Positions 1-9,609 are shown, counted from the stretch's first letter. The stretch: DNA of 64,000 nucleotides from an uncultured Christensenella sp. (GCA_910583855.1 CAJTYL010000005.1:73965-137964); one strand, 5' to 3'. Notes: a model not told the origin generated them from the sequence alone. Program-made: numbers and translations.

Positions 1-81
1 ATACGGGACGAAGAGCTTGCAAAAGCAATTTTACGGAATTTAGACGATAACTACGAAATTTGTGCCGAAGGCAGTATTTAA
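1..81 (+). CDS. 3' end of an upstream gene (partial)
   Basis: The first frame is open from base 1 to a TAA at 79-81 and encodes a 26-residue C-terminus ending EICAEGSI. It stops 24 nt before infB, so it is probably in the same operon. In Firmicutes the gene before infB is usually the L7Ae-like ylxQ or the RNase P modulator ylxR. An Ala/Leu-rich helix (ELAKAILRNL) would suit an L7Ae-type tail, but the fragment is too short to assign. Confidence 0.5.
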   Translation: MRDEELAKAILRNLDDNYEICAEGSI

Positions 82-105
82 AGCAATATTAGAAAGGGAT
101 AGCAT

Positions 106-2631
106 ATGGCAAAAAAATACGAGAATATTGAAAATATTAGTAAGCTTATTTCGGGCGGCTCGTTAGCGGAACTCAATAAAAAGATTTCCTCTGCCGAAAG
201 GTCGGCGTCCGATATTTTAAAAAAGCTGAACGATATGGAAGCGGCAATCAAGCAGAAAAAGTTCGAAGAAGAGCAAGCCGCCGCAAGAGAAGCTGCCGAG
301 GCGTTGAGGGCGCAGGAAGAAAAAGAGGTGCAAACGGAAAAAACGGTTGAAGAAAAAACCGTTCCTGTCGCTATTGAAGAAGTGCCTGAAAAGCCCGCCG
401 AGAAATCGCAGGAAAAGCCTGCGGCGGCAGAGCGACCCGCGAAGCCTTCCAATCCTGCAATTGTCGGGCACATTAATTTACAGAACGGTCCGCGCGGCAG
501 TCAATTTATTAATAACGGCGCAAGACCTAAAAGAACGGAAAACAAAACGTTTATCAACCGCGATACCCGTCCACCCAAGGATAGGGCAGGACAACTTCTG
601 CGCACCGGTCAGACGTCGCGCCCCGCAGGCGGAACGCGTTACAACGCCCCCGCTGCAGTGCCTGCTCCCGTTCCCGCCAAGGGAAAGAATTTCGGACCCG
701 ACAAAAAGAAAGGCTTTGAAAAGACCTATATTGAAAAAGACAGACATACAATGTCAAAACGTGCGCTTATCAAGCAACAGGGCGCAAGTGTTGAGGACTT
801 TGACGAGAATAAGAGCGGTTACAGAAAATTAAGGGTCAAAAAAGATAAAACCAAAGCTGCGCCTACTATTAAAATCGAACACGCCGTCGTTACCACGAGC
901 GATATTCCCATTAAAACACTTTCGGAGAAAATCGGAATTACAGCAAGCGTAATAGTTAAGAGGCTTTTCAACGAGGGCGTGATGTCTACGGTGAACGACT
1001 CAATAGATTACGATACTGCAGCTTTAATTGCCGCGGATTTCGGCGTAGAGCTTGAATACAAGCCCGAAAAGACTGCGGAAGAAGTTCTTACCGAACAGCA
1101 GGCGGATACCTTTGAAGAGATTGAAAAGCTCGTTCCCCGTGCACCGGTCGTAACCGTTATGGGTCACGTTGACCACGGTAAAACTTCCCTTCTCGATTAT
1201 ATCAGAAAGACCAAAGTTACCGCAGGAGAAGCTGGCGGTATAACGCAACACATAGGCGCATATACCGTTAAAGTAGGCAATAAAGGTATAACCTTTATAG
1301 ACACTCCTGGACACGAAGCGTTTACTGCAATGCGTGCACGCGGCGCGCAGGTGACAGATATTGTTATCTTGGTAGTTGCCGCAGACGACGGCATAATGCC
1401 GCAGACGGTTGAAGCAATTAACCACGCAAGAGCTGCGGGCGTTGAAGTCATAGTCGCAATAAATAAAATGGATAAAACGGGCGCAAACCCCGACAAGATT
1501 AAGCAAGAACTTATGCGTTATGAAATCTTCTCCGAGGATTACGGCGGCAAGACGATAGTGTGCCCGATATCCTGTAAGACCGGCGAAGGTATAGATAACC
1601 TTCTTGAAAGTCTTATTCTTCTTGCGGAGACGAAAGAGCTTCTTGCAAATCCCGAAAAAGAAGCAAGGGGCATAGTAATCGAAGCCCGTCTTGATAAAGG
1701 AAAAGGTCCCGTTGCAACGATTCTCGTTCAAAACGGTACGTTGCACACGGGCGACAACGTTATTTGCGGTCTCGTAACAGGCAAAGTCCGCGCGATGATC
1801 GACGAAAACGGTAAAACCGTTAAAGAAGCAGGACCTTCGGTTGCCGTCAACGTTTTGGGGCTTGAAGACGTTCCCAATTCTGGCGATACCATAAATGCCG
1901 TAACTCAGGCGCTTATGAAACAGGTTCAGGGCGAAAGAAAGGACAAAATAAGCCTTGAAAAGGTTAAATCCCGTGTAAAGACCGATTTAAACGAAGCATT
2001 TGGCAACTTGCCCGACGAACAGCTTAAAAATCTTAACCTTATTATTAAGGGCGACGTCCAGGGCTCTGTTGAAGCCGTTAAGCAGTCTGTAGTTAAGTTG
2101 TCGAACGAAGAAGTGCAGGTCAAAGTTATCCACAGCGCTGCGGGCGCGGTTACCGAAACCGACGTTATGCTTGCGGAAAGTGCGGGTGCAATAATTCTCT
2201 GCTTTAACGTTCGTCCGGACGCAAAGGCAAAAATTCTTGCAGAAAGAAGCAAGGTTGACGTAAGAACGTACAGAATTATTTACGAACTTTTGGACGATAT
2301 GACGGCTGCGCTTAAAGGAATGCGGGCTCCTAAATATCAGGAAGTTCTTCTCGGTAAGTGCGAGGTCCGTCAGACTTTCAAAATTACGGGTGCGGGCAAT
2401 ATCGCCGGCTGTTACGTTACGGACGGCAAAATCGTCCGCGGCGGAAGACTCAGAATATACCGCGAAGATATTCTTATCGTCGAAGGCGGCGTAAAGCAAC
2501 TTAAACGTTTTAAAGACGACGTTAAAGAGGTTGCCGCAGGCTTTGAATGCGGCTGTTCTATCGATGGATTTAACGATATCAAAATAGGCGATATAATAGA
2601 GTGCTATCAGATTGAAGAGGTAGCGCAATAG
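106..2631 (+). CDS. infB: Translation initiation factor IF-2
   Basis: 841-residue GTPase that delivers fMet-tRNA to the 30S subunit and promotes subunit joining. The N-terminal third (about 1-265) is a charged, low-complexity Lys/Glu/Ala/Pro region, as usual for IF-2 and variable between species. The IF2_N helical module follows ([12 protein letters not shown] and [10 protein letters not shown] near 270). The G domain shows G1 GHVDHGKT at about 352-359, G2 [11 protein letters not shown]3 DTPGHEAF near 399, G4 NKMD near 453 and G5 SCK near 489. The C-terminal half has the domain II-IV arrangement ending in the fMet-tRNA-binding C2 barrel. A GAAAGGG ribosome site lies upstream of the ATG. It heads a translation cluster with rbfA, nrnA, truB and ribF. 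Confidence 0.98.
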   Translation: MAKKYENIENISKLISGGSLAELNKKISSAERSASDILKKLNDMEAAIKQKKFEEEQAAAREAAEALRAQEEKEVQTEKTVEEKTVPVAIEEVPEKPAEKSQEKPAAAERPAKPSNPAIVGHINLQNGPRGSQFINNGARPKRTENKTFINRDTRPPKDRAGQLLRTGQTSRPAGGTRYNAPAAVPAPVPAKGKNFGPDKKKGFEKTYIEKDRHTMSKRALIKQQGASVEDFDENKSGYRKLRVKKDKTKAAPTIKIEHAVVTTSDIPIKTLSEKIGITASVIVKRLFNEGVMSTVNDSIDYDTAALIAADFGVELEYKPEKTAEEVLTEQQADTFEEIEKLVPRAPVVTVMGHVDHGKTSLLDYIRKTKVTAGEAGGITQHIGAYTVKVGNKGITFIDTPGHEAFTAMRARGAQVTDIVILVVAADDGIMPQTVEAINHARAAGVEVIVAINKMDKTGANPDKIKQELMRYEIFSEDYGGKTIVCPISCKTGEGIDNLLESLILLAETKELLANPEKEARGIVIEARLDKGKGPVATILVQNGTLHTGDNVICGLVTGKVRAMIDENGKTVKEAGPSVAVNVLGLEDVPNSGDTINAVTQALMKQVQGERKDKISLEKVKSRVKTDLNEAFGNLPDEQLKNLNLIIKGDVQGSVEAVKQSVVKLSNEEVQVKVIHSAAGAVTETDVMLAESAGAIILCFNVRPDAKAKILAERSKVDVRTYRIIYELLDDMTAALKGMRAPKYQEVLLGKCEVRQTFKITGAGNIAGCYVTDGKIVRGGRLRIYREDILIVEGGVKQLKRFKDDVKEVAAGFECGCSIDGFNDIKIGDIIECYQIEEVAQ

Positions 2632-2700
2632 AAGGTTTATGCGCCGAGTCGTGTTGCGTAAATACTTTAAATGTAATTAAATTTATAACGGAGATATAAA

Positions 2701-3063
2701 ATGAAAGGTGTAAGGGGAGAACGTCTCGCTGGCGAATTCCGGAAGGAAATTTCCTCAATAATTTCTTTAAAACTTAAAAGCGATTATCCCCGCCTTTCGG
2801 CAATAATCAGTGTGACGGAGGTAGATGTCGCCCCCGATTTAAAGAGCGCGAAGGTCTATATCAGCGTATTCGACACTGATAAGAAGAGGGCTGAAGGAAG
2901 CTTTTCGATTATCAAAGAAAACGCGGGGCAGATTCGTCACGAGCTTTCCAAAGTTATGCATTTAAGAACCGTACCGGAGCTACGTTTTATAAAGGACGGA
3001 AGCATGGAGTACGGTGAAAAAATTGACAAAATTCTTTTCGACCTCGGGAAAAAAGATGAATAA
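2701..3063 (+). CDS. rbfA: 30S ribosome-binding factor A
   Basis: 120-residue KH-like cold-shock and ribosome maturation factor that binds the 16S 5' helix during 30S assembly. It shows the family signature: N-terminal RGERLAGEFRKEIS, the central VTEVDVAPDLKSAKVYISVF strand-helix segment (16 residues recognisable), and LRTVPELRFIKDGS near the end. Length is normal. A CGGAGATA ribosome site precedes the ATG. It sits 69 nt after infB, and its last codons overlap the start of nrnA, a standard Firmicutes arrangement. Confidence 0.97.
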   Translation: MKGVRGERLAGEFRKEISSIISLKLKSDYPRLSAIISVTEVDVAPDLKSAKVYISVFDTDKKRAEGSFSIIKENAGQIRHELSKVMHLRTVPELRFIKDGSMEYGEKIDKILFDLGKKDE

Positions 3064-4015
3064 CGCCTTTGAAGAAATAATTTCAGCATTAAACATCGCT
3101 AAAACCGTTGCGGTTTTCTGCCACGCCCGTCCTGACGGCGACGCGCTCGGCAGCGGACTTGCGCTGTGTCTTGCGTTAAAATCAAAGGGTAAAACGGCGC
3201 ATATGTGTTGCGATGACGCTCCGTCTGAAAAGTTTTCTTTTATTCCTGCGATGAAAGAGGTGAAAACAGAACTCCCGAACGTTGAATACGATTTATTTAT
3301 CAGCGTTGACTGTGCGGATATAATGCGTCTCGGCAGCTTTGCTAAAAAATATACTAAATTCAAAGGCGTTACAGTCAACTTGGATCATCACGTTTCAAAC
3401 GGGCGTTACGGAAAATTAAATTACGTTCAAGCGTGTCCCGCAAGTTGCGAAATAGTAACGGAATTGTTTCAAAAAGCAGGTTTTGAAGTAACCGAAGAAA
3501 TTGCAAATCTTTTAATGCTCGGCCTCATTACGGACAGCGGCAACTTCACCCATCTTGACGTTACCGAAAGAACTTACGGTATTGCCGCATATTTAAGGGG
3601 CAGAGGCGCGGATATTTATAAAATAAATTACAATATGTTTTCACGCCAATCCAAGACAAGGGCTATCCTGTATGGCAAAGTAATGTCAAAAATGCGCTTT
3701 AAGCTTGACGACAGACTTGCACTTATTGTTATTCATAACGAGGATTTGCCTAAAGTCGGTTTGGATATGGGACTTACCGAAGGATTCGTTGATTTTCCTT
3801 TATCCGTTGACGGAGTGGAGGTTGCAGTGTCGCTTATGGAGTATAAGCCCAATCTTTACAAAATTTCTTTAAGAAGCAAGGGTAAAGTAAACGTAAACGA
3901 AATAGCCGTAAGTTTCGGCGGCGGGGGACACGTTCTTGCCAGCGGATGTCTTTTGGGCGGACCGTTGGAAGAAATAATCGAAAAACTTACTTACGCAGTT
4001 TATCAGGCTTTATGA
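3056..4015 (+). CDS. nrnA: DHH-family nanoRNase / pAp phosphatase
   Basis: 319-residue DHH-DHHA1 phosphoesterase. It degrades 2-5 nt RNAs and dephosphorylates 3'-phosphoadenosine 5'-phosphate, taking the role of oligoribonuclease in Firmicutes. Visible motifs are CHARPDGDALG at 22-32, SVDCAD, the DHH triad at about 110-112 (LDHHVSN), DSGNFTHLD, and the DHHA1 signature GGGGHVLASGC near 288. A longer frame opens at 3014, but the ATG at 3056 overlaps the rbfA stop and makes the N-terminus match the family length. Its stop overlaps the truB start (ATGA), so translation is probably coupled. Confidence 0.95.
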   Translation: MNNAFEEIISALNIAKTVAVFCHARPDGDALGSGLALCLALKSKGKTAHMCCDDAPSEKFSFIPAMKEVKTELPNVEYDLFISVDCADIMRLGSFAKKYTKFKGVTVNLDHHVSNGRYGKLNYVQACPASCEIVTELFQKAGFEVTEEIANLLMLGLITDSGNFTHLDVTERTYGIAAYLRGRGADIYKINYNMFSRQSKTRAILYGKVMSKMRFKLDDRLALIVIHNEDLPKVGLDMGLTEGFVDFPLSVDGVEVAVSLMEYKPNLYKISLRSKGKVNVNEIAVSFGGGGHVLASGCLLGGPLEEIIEKLTYAVYQAL

Positions 4016-4857
4016 CAGGTTTTATAAATGTAAATAAAGCGTCGGGCGCAAGCTCGGCAAAAGAAGTAGCGGCAATCAAACGTTTAACTAAAACCCCTTG
4101 CGGGCATATGGGTACGCTTGACCCTATGGCTTCGGGCGTACTTCCCGTTGCAATAGGTAACGCTGCACGGCTATTCGACTACTTTTTGGATAAACGCAAA
4201 AAATATTTCGCAACTTTTCGTTTCGGCGCCGACAGCGATACGTTGGACAGTACGGGAAACGTGCTTGAAAACGTCGGGCGTATACCGACAAAGCAGGAAA
4301 TAGCGGAAATTTTACCGCAGTTTTTGGGCGCCGTCGCGCAGGTTCCCCCGAGGTACAGCGCCAAAAATGTTTCGGGTAAACGCGGGTACGAGCTTGCACG
4401 GGCGGGCGTTGATTTCTCTCTCCCGCCGAAAACCGTAAAAATATATGCGTTAAAAGTCTTTGACAATAAGCTCGCAGACTGCTATGATTTTGAAATAGAG
4501 TGCGGCGGAGGAACTTATATCCGTTCGCTTGCGCGCGATATTGCGCAAAGACTTGGCACTCGTGCTATAATGAGTTCGCTTGTAAGAACCCAAAGCGGTC
4601 CGTTTTTAATCGAAAATGCGGTTAAAAGCGAAGACTTAACCGAAAACAATATTAAGAACCGCATTATACCTACCGAAAGTTTATTGCCGTTTGACAGTAT
4701 TTATCCCGACGAAAAAACGGGTTTTAAGCTGTTTAACGGTCTGACTGTAAACTGTGAAAAACCTGACGGTATTTATAAAATTTATAAAAACAGCGTTTTT
4801 TACGGACTTGCAGAGGTTAAACAATCAATTTTAAAGGTGAGGATAAAACTATGTTAG
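4012..4857 (+). CDS. truB: tRNA pseudouridine-55 synthase
   Basis: 281-residue pseudouridine synthase making psi55 in the T-loop of tRNAs. The catalytic aspartate is D37 in GTLDPMASGVLPVAIG. It is followed by KRKKYFATFRFGADSDTLD and by the RNA-binding segment GGGTYIRSLARDIA. I chose the ATG at 4012, overlapping the nrnA stop, over the upstream frame start at 3946, because TruB proteins begin with G-F-I/L-N-V-N-K as here. The last bases overlap the ribF start. Confidence 0.96.
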   Translation: MTGFINVNKASGASSAKEVAAIKRLTKTPCGHMGTLDPMASGVLPVAIGNAARLFDYFLDKRKKYFATFRFGADSDTLDSTGNVLENVGRIPTKQEIAEILPQFLGAVAQVPPRYSAKNVSGKRGYELARAGVDFSLPPKTVKIYALKVFDNKLADCYDFEIECGGGTYIRSLARDIAQRLGTRAIMSSLVRTQSGPFLIENAVKSEDLTENNIKNRIIPTESLLPFDSIYPDEKTGFKLFNGLTVNCEKPDGIYKIYKNSVFYGLAEVKQSILKVRIKLC

Positions 4858-6020
4858 AAGTCATCAGATTTAACGAAGACGAGTATAATTACCCGTGCCT
4901 TTTGGTGCTGGGCTGTTTTGACGGATTGCATCTCGGTCATTCGGAACTACTGAAAAAAGCAAAGCTTCAAGCCAAGATTAACGGTCTTGATTTGGGCGTT
5001 ATGATGTTCACGAACGGCAAAGAGGGTAAAGAAGGCAAGCAGCTTTACACCTTTGAAGAAAGAGTAAAATTTCTTGAAAGCTTTAGCGTGAAATTCGTTC
5101 TGAAAATCGACTACACTGATGAGTTCAAAAGAATCAAGCCCCTTGAATTTTTAAGCGTCCTCGAAGAGAAACTTAACGTCAAGGCATATATGAGCGGTAA
5201 GGACTTCCGTTTCGGCGAAGGCGCAAAAGGTAAATCTTCCACGTTAAAATCCTTTGCCGAAGACGAAGAGAACGGCGTTTGGTATATGTCCATCAAAGAC
5301 TTTATGATTGACGACGAAAAGGTAAGCACTTCCCACATAAAAGAGCTTTTAAACGAAGGCAACGTAAAGAAAGCGGGGGAGCTTCTCGGCAGACATTATG
5401 CAATTTGCGGTGCGGTCACCCACGGCGCAGACAGAGGCGCGAAAGTCGTGGGTTTCCCCACGATGAATATAGCATATCCCGAAAACAAGCATGAAGTTAA
5501 AGAGGGCGTTTATAGCGTAAAGTGTTCAATAGGCGAGCGGATTTATTACGGTATTGCAAATTACGGCGGACGTCCTACGTTTGACGAACCGTCGCCTATT
5601 TTCGAGGTATACCTTGACGGGTTTGAAGGAACGAATTACGACGAGATTATAGCGGTAGAGTTTATAGATTATATTAGAGAAATCCATAAATTCGACAGCG
5701 CTGAAAGTTTAAATGCACAGCTTACGGAAGACATACTTCACGCAAGACGCGAAGCCGAGCTTGCCGCAGAATCGGAAGTTATCGACCCCGTTCCAGTTGC
5801 TTCACAGATACCCGTTGTTCAGGCATCGGTTGAATCAGCGCCTACGATGGGAGAACAGACTGCGGATGCGCCTGCATCTGAAATTGAAGAGCAGTCCGCG
5901 ACCGAATCTATGCCCGTTTCGAATGCTACAGATGAACCTGCTCCCGTGACGGAAGAGCAAGTCGCGACAGAGGAAGAGAAAGAAGAAGCGGCGACCACTG
6001 ACGAGGCTGTAAGTGATTAA
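4851..6020 (+). CDS. ribF: Bifunctional riboflavin kinase / FAD synthetase with long acidic tail
   Basis: 389 residues. It converts riboflavin to FMN and FMN to FAD. The N-terminal nucleotidyltransferase domain has GCFDGLHLGH at 21-30, the GKDFRFGEGAKG loop and STSHIKELL. The kinase domain (about 180-300) has GFPTMNIA, GVYSVK and NYGGRPTF. The family normally ends near residue 310. Here an extra tail of about 88 residues (302-389) follows, rich in Glu, Ala, Pro, Thr and Val with no predicted fold. Codon use does not break at the junction, and the stop overlaps the next gene's GTG, so the tail appears genuine rather than a frameshift product. Its role is unknown. Confidence 0.95.
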   Translation: MLEVIRFNEDEYNYPCLLVLGCFDGLHLGHSELLKKAKLQAKINGLDLGVMMFTNGKEGKEGKQLYTFEERVKFLESFSVKFVLKIDYTDEFKRIKPLEFLSVLEEKLNVKAYMSGKDFRFGEGAKGKSSTLKSFAEDEENGVWYMSIKDFMIDDEKVSTSHIKELLNEGNVKKAGELLGRHYAICGAVTHGADRGAKVVGFPTMNIAYPENKHEVKEGVYSVKCSIGERIYYGIANYGGRPTFDEPSPIFEVYLDGFEGTNYDEIIAVEFIDYIREIHKFDSAESLNAQLTEDILHARREAELAAESEVIDPVPVASQIPVVQASVESAPTMGEQTADAPASEIEEQSATESMPVSNATDEPAPVTEEQVATEEEKEEAATTDEAVSD

Positions 6021-6858
6021 ATTCGGACCGAGCGGCAACTGCGAAGCGTTTTACGCCGCAGGCTATAAACACAGTGAACAGTCCGCGAAATTCGTTAAGG
6101 ATTTAGGTCTTGACTGCTTTGAGTATTCCTTCGGTAAAGGCGTTATGCTGTCCGAAGGTAAAGCAATAAGCATAGGTGAAGCCTTTAAAGAGCAAGGCGT
6201 TGAGATAAGCGCACATGCACCGTATTTTATCAATTTTGCCAATCCTGCGGACGAAGCGGCGCAAAAATCGTACGGCTACGTTATGCAAAGCGCAAAATTT
6301 ATTAAAATTATGGGCGGTGAAAGGGTAGTTTTCCACCCAGCAGCGCAGGGCAAAGCAACCCGTGAAGAAGCGGTTCGAAGAACTTCGGACAGGCTTAAAG
6401 TTCTGTGCGAATATATCTATCTGAACGGTTTTGAGGATATTAAATTTTGCCCCGAAACCATGGGCAAGCTTGCGCAGATAGGTACGCTTGAAGAGATAGT
6501 TGAATTTTGCAAAATCGATAAATGCTTTCTTCCCGCAATTGATTTCGGACATATCAACGCGAGGGAACAAGGCAGTTTAAAGACCGTTTCAGATTATAAG
6601 TCGCGCCTTGAATATATGATTGCAGAGCTCGGTTTTGGCAGAGTTAAAAACTTCCACGTTCATTTTTCCAAGATAATGTACGGCGGCAAAGGGGAGATAA
6701 AGCACCTTACCTTTGAAGACGCCGAGTACGGTCCGGAATTTGAACCGCTGGCGGTAGCTTTAAAAGAGCTGAAATTAGAACCGTATATCGTCAGTGAAAG
6801 CGCAGGTACGCAAGCCGAAGATGCGCTCGCAATGAAACGCATTTACGGGAATATTTAA
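6013..6858 (+). CDS. Endonuclease IV-like TIM-barrel protein
   Basis: 281 residues related to the AP endonuclease 2 / sugar isomerase TIM-barrel superfamily. Ordered metal-site motifs resemble Nfo: ISAHAPYF (His), VVFHPA (His), FCPETMGK (Glu), PAIDFGHINAR (Asp, His), FHVHFS (His) and IVSESAGTQ (Glu). The segment equivalent to the Nfo Zn3 motif DRH reads E-I-K-H, so one aspartate ligand looks replaced. It starts with GTG inside the ribF end, implying coupling. Members of this clostridial subfamily are often called deoxyribonuclease IV. DNA repair is likely but not proven by the sequence. Confidence 0.8.
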   Translation: MIKFGPSGNCEAFYAAGYKHSEQSAKFVKDLGLDCFEYSFGKGVMLSEGKAISIGEAFKEQGVEISAHAPYFINFANPADEAAQKSYGYVMQSAKFIKIMGGERVVFHPAAQGKATREEAVRRTSDRLKVLCEYIYLNGFEDIKFCPETMGKLAQIGTLEEIVEFCKIDKCFLPAIDFGHINAREQGSLKTVSDYKSRLEYMIAELGFGRVKNFHVHFSKIMYGGKGEIKHLTFEDAEYGPEFEPLAVALKELKLEPYIVSESAGTQAEDALAMKRIYGNI

Positions 6859-6865
6859 AGTAAAG

Positions 6866-6894
6866 TTGACACTGACTTGTATTTTTGGTAAAAT
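6866..6894 (+). promoter_or_regulatory. SigA-type promoter for the M24 peptidase gene
   Basis: TTGACA (6866-6871), 17-nt spacer, TAAAAT (6889-6894). Only six bases separate the -10 from the ATG at 6901, so the predicted +1 is the A of the start codon and the mRNA would be leaderless. The AAGGG at 6896-6899 is too close to the ATG to act as a Shine-Dalgarno site. Confidence 0.85.
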
Positions 6895-6900
6895 AAGGGT

Positions 6901-7950
6901 ATGAAAATAACCAACGCACTAAAAATTTTCAGCGCGGTAGGCGCGCAAGCGGTTTTAACCGAACAACCCGATTTAAGGCAATATCTCACCGGTTTGCAAA
7001 CGTCCTTCGGATACGTACTTAGCGATAATTGCGGCAATACCTTTTATACCGATACACGATATTTAGAGGCGGCAACCGCCGCGCTTAAAGGTACGGATAT
7101 TCAGGTAAAACAATTTCAAGGTCCGCTTGAAAATCTGTTAAAAGGCTATAAGGAAGTTGCGGTCTCACTTTCAAGGACGAGCTATCCCGAATACAAGCGC
7201 CTTGAAAATTTGGGATTGAAAATTGTTGACAGCGAAAAAGCGTTTATCGAAGCAATGTCTGTAAAACAGCAATATGAGCTGGATTTAATCAAGAAAGCGT
7301 GTGAAATAGCTGATAAAGCGTTCACGGCGCTTCTTGACAGAATTAAAGAGGGTATGAGCGAGAATGAAGTCGCTGCGGAGCTTGAATATCTTATGCGCAA
7401 GCTCGGCGCAAGCGGTACGAGCTTCGATACTATAGTTGCCTTCGGTAAAAATTCAAGCGTTCCCCACCACGAAACGGGGAATACGCAGCTCACGTTCGGA
7501 GACGTTATCCTTATTGATTTCGGTTGCAAGGTCGGCGGGTACTGTTCGGACTGTACGCGCACGGTCCTGTTCGGCAACGACAACAAGCACGGCGAATTTA
7601 TAAAAGTTTACGACCGCGTTTTAAAGGCGCATATGCTCGTCAAAGAAAACGTTACCGACGGCATGACAGGCAAAGAGGGCGACGCGTTTGCGCGCGGTTA
7701 TCTCAAAAAATACGGTTTGGACAAGTATTTCACTCATTCTTTGGGGCACGGTATAGGTATAAATGTTCACGAGCATCCCTATCTTTCACCCAAAAGCGAA
7801 CATGTTCTTAAAAACGGAATGGTATTTTCGGACGAACCCGGAGTATATTTCGAGGGCGATTTCGGAATAAGAATAGAGGATACCGTAACTTTAAAAGACG
7901 GAAAAGTCTTAAGCTTAACCAATACGGATAAAAGTTTAACTATTATATAA
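6901..7950 (+). CDS. Xaa-Pro aminopeptidase/dipeptidase, M24 family
   Basis: 349-residue creatinase-type metallopeptidase that cleaves X-Pro bonds. The N-terminal creatinase domain (to about 120, DLRQYLTGLQ) precedes the pita-bread domain. Metal ligands are visible in LIDFGCKVGGYCSDCTRT (two Asp), HSLGHGIGINVHEHP (His) and two Glu in DEPGVYF and RIEDTV. The length is typical of the short PepP/PepQ-like enzymes found upstream of efp in Firmicutes. The ATG at 6901 aligns with the family N-terminus and coincides with the predicted transcription start. A cytoplasmic role in proline peptide turnover is expected. Confidence 0.95.
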   Translation: MKITNALKIFSAVGAQAVLTEQPDLRQYLTGLQTSFGYVLSDNCGNTFYTDTRYLEAATAALKGTDIQVKQFQGPLENLLKGYKEVAVSLSRTSYPEYKRLENLGLKIVDSEKAFIEAMSVKQQYELDLIKKACEIADKAFTALLDRIKEGMSENEVAAELEYLMRKLGASGTSFDTIVAFGKNSSVPHHETGNTQLTFGDVILIDFGCKVGGYCSDCTRTVLFGNDNKHGEFIKVYDRVLKAHMLVKENVTDGMTGKEGDAFARGYLKKYGLDKYFTHSLGHGIGINVHEHPYLSPKSEHVLKNGMVFSDEPGVYFEGDFGIRIEDTVTLKDGKVLSLTNTDKSLTII

Positions 7951-7983
7951 GTATATAAGTCAAAAATTAAGGAGAATATATTT

Positions 7984-8559
7984 ATGGCATCAATTTTAGC
8001 AGGCGACATCAGAAAGGGTTCTACGTTTGAGTATAACGGCAAGGGTGTTTATACCGTAACGGAGTTCCAGCACGTTAAACCTGGCAAAGGCGCGGCTTTC
8101 GTAAGGGCTACGATTAAAAACGTAGTTACGGGTCAGGTTCTTTCGGATATAACTTTCAACCCCACCGCAAAGCTTGAAACCGCACAGGTTGAAACGAGAA
8201 AGATGTCCTATTCTTATACCGACGGCGAGTTCTATTACTTCATGGACCCCGACACCTTCGATATGATTACTTTGAACCTTTCACAGGTTGAGGACGCGCT
8301 CAAATACATCAAGGAGAACGACGTGGTAACCGTTAAGTCTTTGAACGGCAATGCATTCTCGGTTGAACCCGAAAACTTCGTAGAACTCAGAATTACCGAG
8401 TGCGAACCGGGTGTTAAGGGCAACACCGCAACCAACGCAATGAAGAATGCAGTGGTTGAAACGGGCGCAACCGTTCAAGTTCCTATGTTCGTTGAAGAGG
8501 GCGAGGTTATAAGAATCGACACCCGTACCGGCGAATATATGTCGAGAGTAGGAAAATAA
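7984..8559 (+). CDS. efp: Elongation factor P
   Basis: 191-residue three-domain tRNA-mimic that relieves ribosome stalling at polyproline stretches. Domain I has [17 protein letters not shown] and the loop [15 protein letters not shown] that carries the functional lysine. Domains II and III include [13 protein letters not shown] and the C-terminal [14 protein letters not shown] strong AAGGAG ribosome site precedes the ATG. It lies 33 nt after the M24 peptidase and its stop overlaps the dtd start. No EpmA/EpmB or other modification gene is nearby. Confidence 0.98.
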   Translation: MASILAGDIRKGSTFEYNGKGVYTVTEFQHVKPGKGAAFVRATIKNVVTGQVLSDITFNPTAKLETAQVETRKMSYSYTDGEFYYFMDPDTFDMITLNLSQVEDALKYIKENDVVTVKSLNGNAFSVEPENFVELRITECEPGVKGNTATNAMKNAVVETGATVQVPMFVEEGEVIRIDTRTGEYMSRVGK

Positions 8560-8996
8560 TGCGTGCCGTAATCCAGCGGGTTAGAAAAACTACGCTGTCA
8601 GTTGACGGTATTCAAATTTCCGAAATTCCGTTCGGGCTTGTCGTTTATCTCGGCGTAAAGGTTGGCGATACGGAAAAAAACGCACAGGCAATGGCTAAAA
8701 AGATAGCAGCGCTGCGCATTTTTGAAGACGGCAACGGTAAAATGAATTTATCTGTAAAGGAAGTATACGGGGAAATTTTACTCGTTTCTCAGTTTACTCT
8801 TTTAGGCGATTGCTCTCACGGCAACCGTCCTAGTTTTGTCGAGGCAGAACGCCCCGAAAGAGCAAACTCGTTGTACGAATATACGGCAACGCTTTTGCGT
8901 GAATGCGGGATTGCGGTAAAGCAAGGCGTGTTCGGCGCCGATATGAAAATTCAGCAATTCAATGACGGTCCTGTAACGATAATTTACGAAACTTAA
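8559..8996 (+). CDS. dtd: D-aminoacyl-tRNA deacylase
   Basis: 145-residue enzyme that hydrolyses D-amino acids (and Gly) mischarged on tRNAs. The starting MRAVIQRV is diagnostic. The active-site motif reads SQFTLLGDCSHGNRPSF, a variant of the usual SQFTLYAD-x-KGNRPSF, and the NDGPVTI cross-subunit Gly-cisPro-like motif is intact near the end. Length is normal. The ATG shares a base with the efp stop, so the two are translationally coupled. Confidence 0.96.
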   Translation: MRAVIQRVRKTTLSVDGIQISEIPFGLVVYLGVKVGDTEKNAQAMAKKIAALRIFEDGNGKMNLSVKEVYGEILLVSQFTLLGDCSHGNRPSFVEAERPERANSLYEYTATLLRECGIAVKQGVFGADMKIQQFNDGPVTIIYET

Positions 8997-9001
8997 AAAA
9001 T

Positions 9002-9030
9002 ATAGGGCGAATAATTTCGCCCTATTTAAT
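9002..9030 (+). terminator. Rho-independent terminator after dtd
   Basis: Perfect 10-bp stem ATAGGGCGAA / TTCGCCCTAT (9002-9011 with 9016-9025), loop TAAT, then TTTAATTTATT. It ends the efp-dtd unit only 9-14 nt before the next ATG. Confidence 0.8.
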
Positions 9031-9038
9031 TTATTGAA

Positions 9039-9572
9039 ATGAACTTTTTTAAACATTTAAAAACGGTAATCCGACACAGGCGCGCCGTAAGAAAGCTTTG
9101 TTTTAAATGCGGGCTTATCCGCCAAGGTCTCACACACGACTTGTCAAAATTCAGCCGAGCGGAATTTAAAGCGGGAGTAAAATATTATCAGGGCAACCGT
9201 AGCCCCCAAGCGAAGGAGAGGGAAGTTTTAGGCTTTTCCGCCGCGTGGCTACACCATAAAGGAAGAAACAAACACCACGCAGAATACTGGACTGACAGCG
9301 GAGGTGTGGGAGCAATGAGCCCTGTAGTAATGCCTGCAAAATACTTTGCCGAAATGGTTTGCGACAGAATTGCTGCAAGTAAAATTTATAAAGGCAAAAA
9401 TTATAACGACGGTTGCCCATTGGAGTATTTTCACTGTCGGCGTGACAGCGTGGTTATGCACCCTGCCACCGCCGAAAGACTTAAATATTTTCTGATGATG
9501 CTAAAAGATGAGGGCGAGGAAAAGACGTTAAAAGAACTTAAAAAATTTGTAAAAGAAAATAATAAGAAATAG
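9039..9572 (+). CDS. DUF5662-family protein
   Basis: 177 residues matching DUF5662 by the run of conserved short motifs: HRRAVRKLCFKCGL, LTHDLSKFSRAEF, YYQGNRSPQ, AWLHHKGRNKHHAEYW, VVMPAKYFAEMVCDR and HPATAER. The many conserved His and Asp residues suggest a metal-dependent phosphohydrolase-like (HD-like) all-helical domain, but function is unknown. There is no clear Shine-Dalgarno site and only 13 nt between the upstream terminator stem and the ATG, so how it is expressed is unclear. It is followed by a strong terminator. Confidence 0.85.
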   Translation: MNFFKHLKTVIRHRRAVRKLCFKCGLIRQGLTHDLSKFSRAEFKAGVKYYQGNRSPQAKEREVLGFSAAWLHHKGRNKHHAEYWTDSGGVGAMSPVVMPAKYFAEMVCDRIAASKIYKGKNYNDGCPLEYFHCRRDSVVMHPATAERLKYFLMMLKDEGEEKTLKELKKFVKENNKK

Positions 9573-9573
9573 T

Positions 9574-9609
9574 ATAAAGACGCGCGGTAATTTTGCCGCG
9601 CGTCTTTAT
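9574..9609. terminator. Bidirectional terminator
   Basis: Perfect 14-bp stem ATAAAGACGCGCGG / CCGCGCGTCTTTAT (9574-9587 with 9596-9609) between the converging DUF5662 gene and the ferritin-like gene. It is AT-flanked on both sides and could serve both strands. Confidence 0.85.

Noticed and set aside
1024..1746. 240-aa minus-strand open frame
   Set aside because: Antisense shadow of the infB G domain with Cys/Tyr/Phe-rich nonsense composition.
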